64,000 nucleotides of DNA from Paracyclopina nana (Eukaryota > Arthropoda > Copepoda > Cyclopoida > Cyclopettidae), in contig JAGUCH010000003.1 of NCBI GenBank assembly GCA_019096065.1, forward strand, positions 10,230,001 through 10,294,000, in the 5' to 3' direction. Under the pieces are notes generated by a model. The model was not told where the DNA came from. It worked only from the letters and a program-made list of their open reading frames with translations, and made no database searches. The position numbers and the translations under genes were made by a program. This document shows, in pieces, positions 37,441 through 49,502 of the stretch; position 1 is the stretch's first letter, and every line of letters begins with the position of its first letter.

Positions 37441-37770
37441 CTGGAATTCCACGCCTGCACACTGGGCATGGCATTTGTTGGCGTACAAGGTGGCTCCATC
37501 TAGTGAGCACACTGGGCTGAAAATCTGGTTGCATTTCTTCAGCTCACAAAGGTCACAAGAGCCTTGCTGTATGCTCTCATCTTCATTGGCATCACAGGTG
37601 GCTTCACAAATGTTGCCAAAAGTGGCATTGAGGCCTTTTTTGCAGAAAGGCAAGTAGAAGTTTCTTCCATGAAAAGTTGGCGCTTTGCAGCTTGAGCAGG
37701 TTAATTCTGAACTGGCTTTGTCTGCTAAAAAGGCAAAAATAGACATAAGAACAATTATTCTGGACAACAT
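37318..37770 (-). CDS. Secreted Kazal-type serine protease inhibitor
   Basis: It is a single-exon gene of 150 residues. The N-terminus is a signal peptide (MLSRIIVLMSIFAFLADKAS). A Cys-rich first module follows (SSCKAPTF, then FCKKGL and NICEATCDA), which is Kazal-like but incomplete. A second module, CNQIFSPVCSLDGATLYANK then CHAQCAGVEFQDC, has the Kazal pattern C-x6-PVC-x4-G-x-x-Y-x2-KC-x2-C. A Pro-rich, acidic, low-complexity tail ends in EIDEDLKK. It is an inferred extracellular inhibitor; the target enzyme cannot be told. It is convergent with CFAP20, with the duplication between them. Confidence 0.87.
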   Translation of the reverse strand: MLSRIIVLMSIFAFLADKASSELTCSSCKAPTFHGRNFYLPFCKKGLNATFGNICEATCDANEDESIQQGSCDLCELKKCNQIFSPVCSLDGATLYANKCHAQCAGVEFQDCPGLNAVIPGKTPLPPNKELPTRLQNVEIAQEIDEDLKK

Positions 37771-38822
37771 CTTCTTGGCTTTGTAGGCCTACAACAGCAA
37801 CAAAATCAGCAACTGGACTGATAGTAGATACCTGTGGATCTTTTTACCTGGCTGTGTGAAAGTGATGCCAGAAAAAAAGTTATTTCATAAAACAATGTGA
37901 GAGGAGTTCTTGGAATAGTTTTTAAGGCCCTTCTTTAACTTGTTGTCATGGAAACTTTTTTGCGGCTGAAGAAGAGAAAATAATTTGAGGATTCATCATT
38001 TTGTGAGCACACAGAAGCAAGTTAATGAGATGTATGAAACCAAATATGAATGGAGCCAATTTCATTCTTCATGAAGCTACTTATTGGCAATTTCCCATGC
38101 ACTGTATTGCATATATAATCACCAAAAAAAGTGTGAGATTTTTTTTGTCTGTGAAACAATTTTCTAGAGAGAAAAGAGATTCAGGTTTATTTCAACAAAA
38201 AGTAAAACATCTGGATTTTTTTTCTTTTTTTTTCATTAGTTGAAACATCCAACTTTTTTAGCTAATATATTCTTCTCAATATGGACATTTAATCACACTC
38301 ACATATTTTTTGACTGCTTTTTCTTTTATAATTTATAATGATAGAGCTTTGACAATTAGACACACCCTTAATCATGGTAATTTGCATATAGTAGGACTTT
38401 TTTCAAAAATTACTCTGTCTCAATATTCTTCACATGGTTGAGCAACTTCATTTGAGTTTTCTAGCTTTTTTTCTCTTTTTTTAACGGGGGATATTTCATT
38501 GTTTCACTTTTAAAATGAAGTTTTAAAGTTGTCAAAGAAGAAAGCTATTAAGAAAGGAGGGGTATTTTGAACTCAAATCAAATTTGTTTTTCCCCTTTTC
38601 TCCAGAAATGAAAGGGTTGCTTTAGTCGCGCATTTTTATATTGTTAGCATTCTATTGCAGTTGTAGGATATGTGCGTGGGAAGGAACGGGGTAGTGTTTA
38701 CACAGAGTTAGCAGTCAGCGCAATTGTGTACAGCCGCAACTTTTGGCTGCTTTCGAGCAGTTTTGATCACAAATCCTCTAGGTAAGCAGAGCTCCTCACT
38801 CACGCGTGAAGCTCGGTAACAG
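37771..38822. other. Intergenic, T-rich
   Basis: I see no gene or clear repeat here. It has long T runs (for example 38217-38232) and separates the Kazal gene from the nuclear receptor 3' end. A 60-bp stretch near 38800 leads into the receptor stop codon. Confidence 0.45.
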
Positions 38823-41800
38823 TTAGCATCGAGCCAGCTTTTTTGAGGCCAAGATGTCAGCCATGACTTGCAAGTTCTTCAACACTTGCATGTATTGGGG
38901 CAAAAGCTCGACTGCGTTCGGCCTTCCGACCATTTCGCACAGGTAGCGGTACAATAGGCGCGAAAATCCATCCTGAATGGCGCGAATTTCCTCCGGCGCG
39001 TCGAGATCTGAGGCTACGCCATCGCTGAAGAGCGCCATCATGGTCAGCAGCGTAGTCGTGATGTAGTCCATGTTCAAGTTGAAAATGCTCCGCATTAAGT
39101 TCCCGTAATTGCGCTCATATTCCACGTCCACGGCCCACGGCGAGCTGAAGATTTGAAAAGCTTCCAGCCGCTTCTCACCACTGATGCCCGACGAATTCTT
39201 GTCATTTCCCCCGTATCCTAGCTTGACTTGCTCCCACGGCCGATTTTTCCAGCCCATGGCGTGGGACAGCTGGTCCCGCAGGTTGACTTCAGGCCGCAAA
39301 ATTCGGGCAGTTCGGATGTTCACGACCATGTCCACGTTTTTGAGTAGTAAGTTGAACTGATCGTTGCCCGAGAATCTGTAAAAATCAGGTGATTTAGAAC
39401 ATGATCCTTATTAGGCAGAAAAACATTTCTTTAGTTTCATCAATGCTTTAACAGCTCCTGACTGTAAGCCACAAGCAATCCTGATACAAGGTTTCGGATT
39501 CGAAAATCAGTTTTTTGGCCCAAACCCCTTGCAATAGTGTGAAAAGTTGGAAAATTAAGTTTCATGACCACTGGACCACTCTAGGGTGGTCAAGTGGTGC
39601 GGTAAGCAAAATGCTGTTTAGATTAAGGCAAAAATGAATGGGGGCCTAGCTGGAGGTGTGGGTATGGCCAGAAATCAACTATACCCTAATTATCTAGGCC
39701 CTGGGGGGGTCTCTAGGTGTCAGGGAAAAAAAGTTGAAAAACGTAAACAAACTAGTTGAAAAATGGCCAAAATTCACTTTTTCGGACCCTACTTTGAGGG
39801 CATTTTCCTCCCATGTCAGTGGATGGATTTTTGATTTTTCAACTCTGGATGAAAGTCAAAGATTGGAACTGTCATTACAAAAAAGAAAATTCATTATATG
39901 TCTGCAGATGGAGCTCCTGGAGCGATTCAAAAATACACATTTTTTACAAAAATGACTTTACAGTAAAACATATAAAACTGACAAGCGGAAGTGAAGTCAA
40001 ATACAAACATTTTTTTATCATCACAAACATGTCAGTGCACACCCAGAGGCTTCTCCCAAACAAAAAAATTCAGGATATATAGGCCCTGCCCCTGGCCAGG
40101 AGCCTGGGCGGTCCCATTTATTCTCTGCTGTAACAGCTACATAGGCCAACAGGGAGCCCTTGGCTCCCATGTCAGTGGATGAAAGTGTCCTTTTTTGGCC
40201 TCCTGAGGTCTGTGCTGACCTTGAGGCTTGGGCCAATCAAAAAAATTCAGGGTACATTGGCCCTGGCCAGGAGCCAGGGCGGTACCAGTTATGCTCTACT
40301 GCAGCAGCTTCATAGGCCAACAGGTAGCCCCTGGCTCCCATGTCAGTGGATGAAAGTGTCCTTTTTTGGCCTCCTGAGGTCTGTGCTGACCTGGAGGCTT
40401 GGTCCAAGCAAAAAAATTCAGGGTACATTGGCCCTGGCCTGGAGCCTGGGCGGTACCGGTTATACACTGCTGCAGCAGCTACATAGGCCAACAGGGAGCC
40501 CCTGGCTCCCATGTCAGTGGATGAAAGTGTCCTTTTTCAGCCTCCTGAGGTCTGTGCTGGCCTGGAGGCTTGGTCCAAATAAAAAAATTCAGGGTACATT
40601 GGCCCTGGCCTGGAGCCTGGGCGGTACCGGTTATGCTCTGCTGCAGCAGCTACATAGGCCAACAGGGAGCCCCTGGCTCCCATGTCAGTGGGTGAAAGTG
40701 TCCTTTTTTGGCCTCCTGAGGTCTGTGCTGACCTGGAGGCTTGGTCCAAGCAAAAAAATTCAGGGTACATTGGCCCTGGCCAGGAGCCAGGGCGGTACCG
40801 GTTATACTCTGCTGCAGCAGCTACATAGGCCGCTGACATGGGAGCCCTTGGCTCCCATTTCAGTGGATGAAAGTGTCCTTTTTTGGCCTCCTGAGGTCTG
40901 TGCTGGCCTGGAGGCTTGGTCCAAATAAAAAAATTCAGGGTACATTGGCCCTGGCCAGGAGCCAGGGCGGTACTGGTTATGCTCTGCTGCAGCAGCTACA
41001 TAGGCCAACAGGGAGCCCCTGGCTCCCATGTCAGTGGATGAAAGTGTCCTTTTTTGGCCTCCTGAGGTCTGTGCTGACCTGGAGGCTTGGTCCAAGCAAA
41101 AAAATTCAGGGTACATTGGCCCTGGCCAGGAGCCAGGGCGGTACCGGTTATACTCTACTGCAGCAGCTACATAGGCCAACAGGTAGCCCCTGGCTCCCAT
41201 GTCAGTGGATGAAAGTGTCCTTTTTTGGCCTCCTGAGGTCTGTGCTGACCTGGAGGCTTGGTCCAAGCAACAAAATTCAGGGTACATTGGCGTTGGCCCG
41301 GAGCCAGGGCGGTACTGGTTATACACTCTGCTGCAGCAGCTACATAGGCCAATAGGGAGCCCCTGGCTCCCATGTCAGTGGATGAAAGTGTCCTTTTTCA
41401 TCCTCCTGAGGTCCAAAAGCAAAGAAGATCTGAACACCGATGAATTGTGGGTAGAAATGGAGTCCCATTTGTGATCAAAAGGTCTAATGAATCCTTGAAA
41501 ATAAATTTGATAAAAAGGCTATTGATCTGAGAGTCTGAAAAAACTCATAAGAATGAAAAATTAACAAAATGTATAGCTGAAACTGCCCAGACCAATGTAC
41601 CCTGAATTTTTTTGCTTGGACCAAGCCTCCAGGTCAGCACAGACCTCAGGAGGCTGAAAAAGGACACTTTCATCCACTGACATGGGAGCCAGGGGCTCCC
41701 TGTTGGCCTATGTAGCTGCTGCAGCAGAGTATAACCGGTACCGCCCTGGCTCCTGGCCAGGGCCAATGTACCCTGAATTTTTTTGCTTGGACCAAGCCTC

Positions 41801-44800
41801 CAGGTCAGCACAGACCTCAGGAGGCTGAAAAAGGGCACTTTCATCCACTGACATGGGAGCCAGGGGCTCCCTGTTGGCCTATGTAGCTGCTGCAGCAGAG
41901 TGTATAACCGGTACCGCCCAGGCTCCAGGCCAGGGCCAATGTACCCTGAATTTTTTTATTTGGACCAAGCCTCCAGGCCAGCACAGACCTCAGGAGGCTG
42001 AAAAAGGACACTTTCATCCACTGACATGGGAGCCAGGGGCTACCTGTTGGCCTATGTAGCTGCTGCAGCAGAGTATAACCGGTACCGCCCTGGCTCCTGG
42101 CCAGGGCCAATGTACCCTGAATTTTTTTGCTTGGACCAAGCCTCCAGGTCAGCACAGACCTCAGGAGGCTGAAAAAGGGCACTTTCATCCACTGACATGG
42201 GAGCCAGGGGCTCCCTGTTGGCCTATGTAGCTGTTACAGCAGAGAATAAATGGGACCGCCCAGGCTCCTGGCCAGGGGCAGGGCCTATATATCCTGAATT
42301 TTTTTGTTTGGGAGAAGCCTCTGGGTGTGCACTGACATGTTTGTGATGATAAAAAAATGTTTGTATTTGACTTCACTTCCGCTTGTCAGTTTTATATGTT
42401 TTACTGTAAAGTCATTTTTGTAAAAAAATGTGTATTTTTGAATCGCTCCAGGAGCTCCATCTGCAGACATATAATGAATTTTCTTTTTTGTAATGACAGT
42501 TCCAATCTTTGACTTTCATCCAGAGTTGAAAAATCAAAAATCCATCCACTGACATGGGAGGAAAATGCCCTCAAAGTAGGGTCCGAAAAAGTGAATTTTG
42601 GCCATTTTTCAACTAGTTTGTTTACGTTTTTCAACTTTTTTTCCCTGACACCTAGAGACCCCCCCAGGGCCTAGATAATTAGGGTATAGTTGATTTCTGG
42701 CCATACCCACACCTCCAGCTAGGCCCCCATTCATTTTTGCCTTAATCTAAACAGCATTTTGCTTACCGCACCACTTGACCACCCTAGAGTGGTCCAGTGG
42801 TCATGAAACTTAATTTTCCAACTTTTCACACTATTGCAAGGGGTTTGGGCCAAAAAACTGATTTTCGAATCCGAAACCTTGTATCAGGATTGCTTGTGGC
42901 TTACAGTCAGGAGCTGTTAAGAATTCGGGAAGTTATAATCTTGATCTGCTCTAAATTCGGGAAGATATAATCTTGATCTACTCTAAATTCGGGAAGTCAT
43001 AATCTTGATCTTCTCTAAATTCGGGAAGTCATAATCTTGATCTACTCTAAATTCGGGAAGTCATAATCTTGATCTACTCTAAATTCGGGAAGTCATAATC
43101 TTGATCTTCTCTAAATTCGGGAAGTCATAATCTTGATCTTCTCTAAATTCGGGAAGTTTTAATCTGGATCTACCCTAAATTCGGGAAGTCATAATATTGA
43201 TCTACTCTAAATTCGGGAAGTTATAATCTTGATCTACTCTAAATTCGGGGAGTTTTCAGTGATCTAAAAAGTTATGAAAAAGATGCAGAGAAGTTTCAAT
43301 TGATCTGGAAAATAATCAAATTTAAAAAATGTCGGGAAGCTTTTTCTTTGCTCTCGGCTTGTCGGGAAGTTTCTCAAGAATTCATCATCAAAGAGTTTTT
43401 CCCATCCATGTACAATTAGAAATGAAATTCAACCATGCATTTAAACAATTTGCGATAGAAGTAGCATTTAGAAAGCAGTGGAATAAAAGCATCAACAGTT
43501 GTTACGGAAGAGGCTACCATGGCAACATCATTAGATGAAGAGGGTACCATTACTTCCACCAATGGCAACATCACCAAAGTAAGTGCCTCACTCAAGCTAC
43601 CTGCATGCTTTCTCCCAGCCGAATTACCTTTGAAAGAGGTCTATGTTGGTGGCAAATTTGATGACTCTCTCCATGCAAATGGTGTAGCCTTGGATGGCCG
43701 CGTCCAGGGGGATCACTGTGCCCGTCCTCGCGGCCTCAATGATCTTGCCCATGGTCTCTGGCGGGACTGGAATTGACCTCGAGGTCGCCAGCTCAATTTG
43801 CAGCAGCTGCTGCGCAAAGCCCTTCTCCTCGTGGGTGAGAGGCATGTTGGGCTGTCTCAGCATCAGCTGACCAAACTGCTGAGACACTGAGCTCCTGCTT
43901 GAGGATATCATCTCAGCATTAGCCTCAATTTCGCTCAGCAGCTGCTGAGCTGTGGAGCAATGGCCAATGGGATCAAATCTCTCCACTTCTTCTGCGGCTG
44001 ACTCGTCCTCACCCAAATTTTGGCCATGGAATTTTTGGGAGCTGGCGGGACTCGAACCCGAGACCGAGGGTTGTGAGTAATCAAAGAGAACCGCCGCGGT
44101 GGAGGCTGTGGCCATTGAGGCAAGAGTGCAAGTGTCTTCTGAGGACATGATTGAGGACACTGAGGACACACTGGAGCTTCGCCGGCTGCGAGACATGGGC
44201 GTCAAAGGGGGCGGGGAGGGGAGGGGCGTGTAGCTGCTGCTGTTGTCATCGAAGCTGGATGTGGGGGAGGCGGGGCGTTTGAGGTCAACATTGTTGTACA
44301 TGAGAGGGGGCATCATGGGCTTTTTCAGCTTCGAGGCCCTTTTCTGCAGCCGTTCCTTACTGCAAAAGAGAAAGAAAGAAAAATCTGTTAGCGTTGACTC
44401 AGCTGGAATAATGCAAAGATTGCGAGTAATTTTCTCCCGTGAGTGGGCTTTTTTCACATTAAATATTGAATTATGCCTTCTTGCGAACATGGAAAACAGC
44501 CTACGTTGCACAGATTGGCTGACATTTGCCCACCTCAAATATTGAAATAAATCGAAGTTTTGACCTTTGAACTCCTTGGTTAAAAAGTAATCAGTTTGCT
44601 GCTTGATTTGACATTTTCAGTTTTCCTGCCAAATTTCCCTGGAGCTTTCTTTTGGCTTTCAAACTCATTTCTAGCACCAAAAAGGTGGTTTGCCTACTCA
44701 TTAATATGTGTGAATATTACTCAGGTTACGAGATGATTGCACGTGGGCTCATTGCAGTGTAAACTAGTAAAAACCAAGCTGCAATTCACTCTGCTGCAGC

Positions 44801-46270
44801 TAAAAGCACTTTATTTCGGAAATGAGATTTCCCACTGGATAGCATCCTGACAAAACTAGAATGAATATGCCACGATTTGAAAAATGTCCCATTTATGTGC
44901 AAGTTGAAGTCAATTTGGAAGAAATGTGAAAATAATGGCAGACATTAGATCGGCAAGCAGGAAAAGAAAAATTCCCTGCTGCTTAACAGTACGTAGCAAA
45001 TTTTCGTGTTCATTCAACCATCATAATAGCGCTTTTGAATAATGTTGCACTGTAAAACTAAATAAGAGAAAACCAAGCAAAAGTAAAATTTCAAAATATC
45101 GTGAGTTTCGATGTAAATGAAACCTTTTGAATTCAGTTTGGGAATCTGAATTCGAATTATAAAGATGAAAACTTTGCCTCATTACTCAGATAATTGATTT
45201 GAGCATAAAGCCTTGCCAAAAAAAAATATTAAACAAAAAATGACAAAAATACCGCCAAACACTGCTATGATGATTAATTCAACAGTAGCCATGCAATATG
45301 TAGATGAGTGCCTGAAAAAAGTTTTGCCATTCTGTTTCAGCCAGGGAAAACTGATGGCAAAATTGAAAGATGGCAATTATGCAAATTTTATTCAAAAGAG
45401 CAAGGAGTTTAGGGAAAGAAGCAGAAAAAATGCCTGAATATTGCCAAAACGTCTGAGCACAAAAAAAACAAAAGCAACAAGTCCATTGTTAAAAACTGCT
45501 TTTAATTTTACAACAGAGTTCAAATCTGCAAAAAAAACCTTTTTCAGTTCAAGATTGTAATATGGCTAATTAGCCTCATTACATGCTTACATTTTTGATA
45601 TTTCTTTCATAGATTTATATTCAATTGTCAAATTGACTCACCACATCCTTTCTTCGTAATACGTTTTCTTCTTCCGCAGCAGCTCCTTGTCGACAAAAGG
45701 GCTGAGGATTTTCCTCTGGATGGAGATCTCCTTCTTCTCTTTCTTGTCCTCCTCAGTCATCACCCAGTCAGCCTTCATGCCAACGGAGACGCACTTTTGG
45801 AACCTGCAGTATTGGCAGTGCTTCCTCGTGGACTTTGTGATGGTGCACTGCTCCTTTTGGGAGCAATAGAAGGGCGCATTGTTGGAGACTCCCCGCCGGA
45901 AGAATGCCCTGCAGGAATAGCAGACTGTGGCCCCATAGTGGATGTGGTCATTGGCGGTGTCTCCACACACCTGGCAGGTGACCTTCCGAATAAATTTGGG
46001 CCTCTTCCGCTTGGGCTTCCCATCGGAGCAGTGAGTATTGGAGTCCAGCTGATCCTGCTGATGATGCTTGTAGTTGGCAGGTGGAGTGGGGTAGCCAAAA
46101 CGTCCCTCAGCCAGAAGTTTCTGCAAAAAAAGGTGAAAAAGTGAGCTCCATTGATTTTTTATTAGTATTGCACTATTACGAAATTATTTGCTCAGAAATT
46201 GATTGGGGCTCCCATAATATGAGGAAAATTAGCAACTTACTTGAGTCAACAAAAAGTGGTTGGCCAGCAT
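38823..46270 (-). CDS. NR1-type nuclear receptor (HR96/VDR-like)
   Basis: It is a DNA-binding, ligand-regulated transcription factor. Four exons splice in phase to 597 residues: 46270-46241 (MLANHFLLTQ), 46120-45642, 44359-43628 and 39375-38823. The two zinc fingers are complete: CQVCGDTANDHIHYGATVC, then YSCRAFFRR (P-box CYSCRAF), CSQKEQCTITKSTRKHCQYC and CRFQKC. A basic extension (MTEEDKKEKKE) follows, as in HR96 and VDR. The hinge is long, Ser/Pro-rich and low-complexity (44.3-43.9 kb). The ligand-binding domain spans the last two exons: VIKFATNIDLFQRFSGNDQF, then FNLNMDYITTTLLTMMALFS, ending ILASKKLARC. The intron between exons 3 and 4 (4.25 kb) holds the foldback element and a minisatellite. 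It reads cleanly. I cannot assign the exact subfamily. Confidence 0.93.
40180..41410. repeat. 171-bp tandem repeat, left arm of foldback element
   Basis: The unit begins around GGTACATTGGCCCTGGCC, which occurs at 40251, 40422, 40593, 40764, 40939, 41110 and 41281: five of the six intervals are exactly 171 bp and one is 175. It is G/C-richer than the neighbourhood and has short internal palindromes (CCTGGC/GCCAGG, CTGCTGCAGCAG). Units are about 95% alike by eye. Confidence 0.93.
41590..42190. repeat. Inverted 171-bp tandem repeat, right arm
   Basis: The same unit as at 40180-41410, in opposite orientation; the CCAATGTACCC block recurs near 41592, 41763, 41937 and 42108. About three to four units, then a transition into the outer arm. 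Confidence 0.9.
42921..43255. repeat. 32-bp minisatellite abutting the foldback element
   Basis: About ten copies of a unit like AATTCGGGAAGTCATAATCTTGATCTACTCTA, 32 bp apart, start at the base after the foldback arm. The copies differ at only a few positions. Confidence 0.93.
43256..43627. other. Rest of receptor intron, nothing recognised
   Basis: A/T-rich intron sequence between the minisatellite and the donor of exon 43628. An apparent + strand frame beginning at 43519 (MATSLDEEG...) is discussed among the rejected items. Confidence 0.4.
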
Positions 46271-49200
46271 AATTTGGAATACTTGCTATTGCCGCGCTGT
46301 CTACACATGCATTAATTCTGGCCCTAAGAGAAACACTGCAAACCAGACTCAGCTGGGGAGAGAGATTTTCAGCTGATAGTTCTCTCTCTGCACTTTTTTC
46401 GTCATCACTTAGCTCTTACATGTGATGTTTTGCTGCCATAATTGCTGCTGCTTTCTAAATGCATATCAATTGTTGCTAATTGCCTTGCTGTAGTAGTACG
46501 TTGAGTAATTAGCACTTAAAATACTCAACTCCTTTTTTTTAATCATGAATATTTTTTATATAATTTTTTTTTGATAAGGAGTGGCCTTATACTTGTTTCA
46601 ATTTTGAAATGACTTTTTTTTCAAGGAGTCGAATTGGGCAAGTTGAAAAGCAGATCGTGCTGCAGCAGCGATTCTCTGATAAACTGCGCGCAGTTTCGGT
46701 ACATGTCCCACATTTGTGGGGGCCAAAAAGTAAATTCATCTTTTAGTAAACACACGGCTAGGATTTATGACAGCTGTTTTTTTCAGAGCCATGCCAAAAA
46801 GGCCATTACAGGATTGACATGAAGAGACTCGGCAAATTCAGCACAAAAGCGCCATTTTGTTGATCTGCAGCAATACTTTATGTACTTTCTGAATTTAAAA
46901 TGACAACAAATGTACTTATGGCAAGTCCTTTTAAAAATTAATTTTGACTCTTGTGGCTCTGGCCTTTCCTCAAAAAGTGCACATTTCTAAAAGGCTGGCC
47001 CCCAAAAAAGGCCGCAAATCTCCTGCTCCTCATTTAAAGAAGGCCACGCAGAAATTTCCGGATTTGCCAGGGCAAGGCCAGGCCAGGTGGTGCATGGGTT
47101 ACAAAAAAGGCCGCATTAAAAAGGCCAAGGCCTCAGCTACGTACCGACATTGGTTGGGCCTGAATGGGCGCGTCCACACCCCGAAAATCGGGCCTTTTCG
47201 GGGCACAAAAGGCAGCTGACTTAGATTGTGTGGTGCAGCAAGCTGCGGAGGTGAAGTATGTACTGCAATTTCCTACTAGAAGTAGTTTAAAGTTGCTGCA
47301 AAGTGTGCTGCTGCTGGCCAGGCTGCATGCGCAGCAAGAGAGAGGAGAGCGCGCGCGTGCGCATACTACTGAGAAGCGCGGACACGAGCGCGCGCCGGCG
47401 CGCGTGACGTCACGCCCAGCGCGGCCTCTTTTGCTCTCAGCTTAACGTACTCTGTGTCGCTCTTCGGCGGCTGGGAAAAAACAAGCCTGAAACTTAACTG
47501 TGCGGCAAATGTTTACGTAATGCTAAATTATTCGGGACGTTTTTCGCTGCTTTTTGAATAGCTACTATTTATGAGCGCAGGTGCAAAAATGCATCCATGT
47601 GAGGATTCGCAGCTTTTTCGGCGGCTTATAGCAACTTGTAAACGGTGACCTTTGAATGAGGAAAAGTACGGAAAGTACCAACGCAGAGTACACGGCAATG
47701 AGATATTCATAAGCTTAGGGAATGCATTATGGTGTGCCTTAGGTCAATGCATATGACTTTGTACTCTTGCCAATGGGATTTTGACGTACAATTTCCTGGC
47801 TTTCAGGAAATCCATTTCTGATTCCCATTTTTTTTGGCGAAAATTAAAAGGAAATTTTGGGATGAGATTTTTTGATGTGAGCGCAACAAAAGTTTGCAAG
47901 CTAGCAATAGCTAAAAAAAGTCTTGCTTTGATGACATTTTTTCGGTGCTTTTTTATGGCCTTTTAGGCCCTCTCCAAAGTTTTAATTGGAGCCTCTTTTC
48001 AAAGGCATTTTTCCAAGGACTCGTTTTAATTTTTGGCCTTTGCAGTTCCCGAGAAATATTTTTTAGCCATAACAACAACAAATCGGCGCGGCAACGGCTT
48101 TTTTTCGTGAAAAAAGTCGTTTGCCCTTAAAAGGTCAATGTTGGCGTGCCATTTTTAGGCTCTCTCGCGGCAAAAGAGTCGCGAAATGAGCATGAAATAT
48201 GCGAGCTAATCCACCGTGCTATTTTTCGATGCTTCAAGGATTTTGAGAGCACTTGTTACGTCACTGCTTTTATCTCGTTTGACCCAAGTTCATGGATCAG
48301 TTTCAATGCAATCCAATAGTCATATTTTCCAGCGTAGCTATTACAGCATAGAAGCGATCCTACCATGAAAGCCAATTTTTGTAGCGGAAAGCAGCAACCG
48401 ATGATATTTTATTGGGAATCGAATCGGCGGAAATTTCCTATAAGCCCCGGCTCCAATTGAGAATTGAACTGACAACGCCACTTGAGATTTAATTGGTTTC
48501 ATTTCAGCCCCTAAAAATTGAGAATGCATGATCAAAAGTTGCAACACACCTGTGAAATCAAGCTCGTCCTTTATTGTGACATGGCGCCTACGTGGCAAAG
48601 TGAAATAAAAATCAATCATCATAATTTATCAAGCTGTTCATCAGCTGTTGCTTTCCCGAGGCAAAACCTGGATTTTAGAAAGCCTTTCCCGGCCTTTCAA
48701 AAAAACTCATTTCTTGCTAAAGAATTCGAGCTCGACTTAATCCATTCGAAAAAATGAGCGACAGCCAACAACCGACGTGCGTAAATGAACGGGTAAGAAA
48801 AGTAACTTAAATTATCTCGGATTTACTATGCGCGCCAAATACCAAAATAACCCACCGTGCTCCTCTGAGGAAAATACCAAAATGTCAGCTCGCGCTGATT
48901 TTTGACATTTCTCGAGCGCGCGCGGTCATTTTTAAATCCTTTCTGGGCGTCTTTAAATCCCTTGAGGCTTTTTTTTCACGCGGGCGCCATTTTGCTTTTC
49001 TCCCTGACCCGGCCGGGCCCGCTCAAAAATCTGGTTTTTCCGACTTCTGAGTGGTCAATCGAGCGAATTGTGCAGTTGTTTACGGGACATTCAACAGTTC
49101 ACTTCCCTCGGCTTTTTTCACGCAATACACGCGCAAATTGCATTTACTAGGTAATTTCTTACACACCATTTTGAATCAGTCAGCGACGCTGAAAAATCCA

Positions 49201-49502
49201 CGGCGTTTTGACGTTTTGCGGTAAATACAGTTTTCAGCTGTTATTACGTAATGCGTCATTGATCAGTTTATTGCGCCTCTAAAAAAGTGCGCTCAAGCCC
49301 CAAACCCAATTTTAACTAAAGATTTTGTTTTAACCAAATTTGGTTTTTTATTGCAAATTTATAATGCAGTGTGAGATTTAAGCTGATTATTTTTCCATTA
49401 AAAAATTTGAAAATAAGGTTTTTTCATGAGAAAAATTCTTATTATGACTTTTTAAACGAGTTCTCATTTTTTTATTTTATTTTTTTACTATTTTGTAGCA
49501 AA
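46271..49502. other. Intergenic region, promoter of CBS/receptor
   Basis: It separates the divergent nuclear receptor (-) and CBS (+). It includes the CpG-rich segment at 47300-47450. Apart from that I see only T-rich unique sequence. Any 5' UTR exons of the two genes should be here. Confidence 0.5.
47330..47450. promoter_or_regulatory. CpG-rich segment with a palindromic CRE
   Basis: The segment is dense in CG and GCGCGC dinucleotides in a window that is otherwise A/T-rich. It includes a perfect cAMP-response element, TGACGTCA, at 47405-47412, with GCGC clusters on both sides. This is the profile of a housekeeping promoter or a CpG-island-like start. Which neighbour it serves is unclear: the receptor starts 1.1 kb away, CBS 2.1 kb away. 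Confidence 0.5.

Larger units (their letters stand above)
39448..42920. mobile_element. Foldback-type transposable element with long inverted arms
   Basis: The element is about 3.47 kb. Its outer arms, about 39448-40180 and 42180-42920, are near-perfect inverted repeats, ending TTAACAGCTCCTGACTGTAA and its complement. Inside each arm the sequence passes into tandem copies of a 171-bp unit: about seven to eight on the left (40180-41410) and about three to four reversed on the right (41590-42190). A spacer of about 170 bp lies between. Long inverted ends with internal tandem repeats are the hallmark of foldback elements (FB, Galileo). No transposase frame is visible, so it is non-autonomous. 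No clear target-site duplication can be seen. Confidence 0.85.

Noticed and set aside
40179-41474. Long open frames across the 171-bp repeats
   Set aside because: They are by-products of a repeat whose length is a multiple of three (171 = 57 codons); the frames are on both strands and repeat one sentence.
43519-43580. A + strand frame MATSLDEEGTITSTNGNITK followed by a good GT donor, as a first exon
   Set aside because: No matching + strand exon follows; the next sequence is a minus-strand exon of the nuclear receptor. Chance frame in an intron.
46944-47219. Lys/Arg-rich + strand frame of 91 codons resembling a ribosomal or histone-like protein
   Set aside because: No family motif; low complexity, and no splice or start signals beyond an ATG. 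Not supported.
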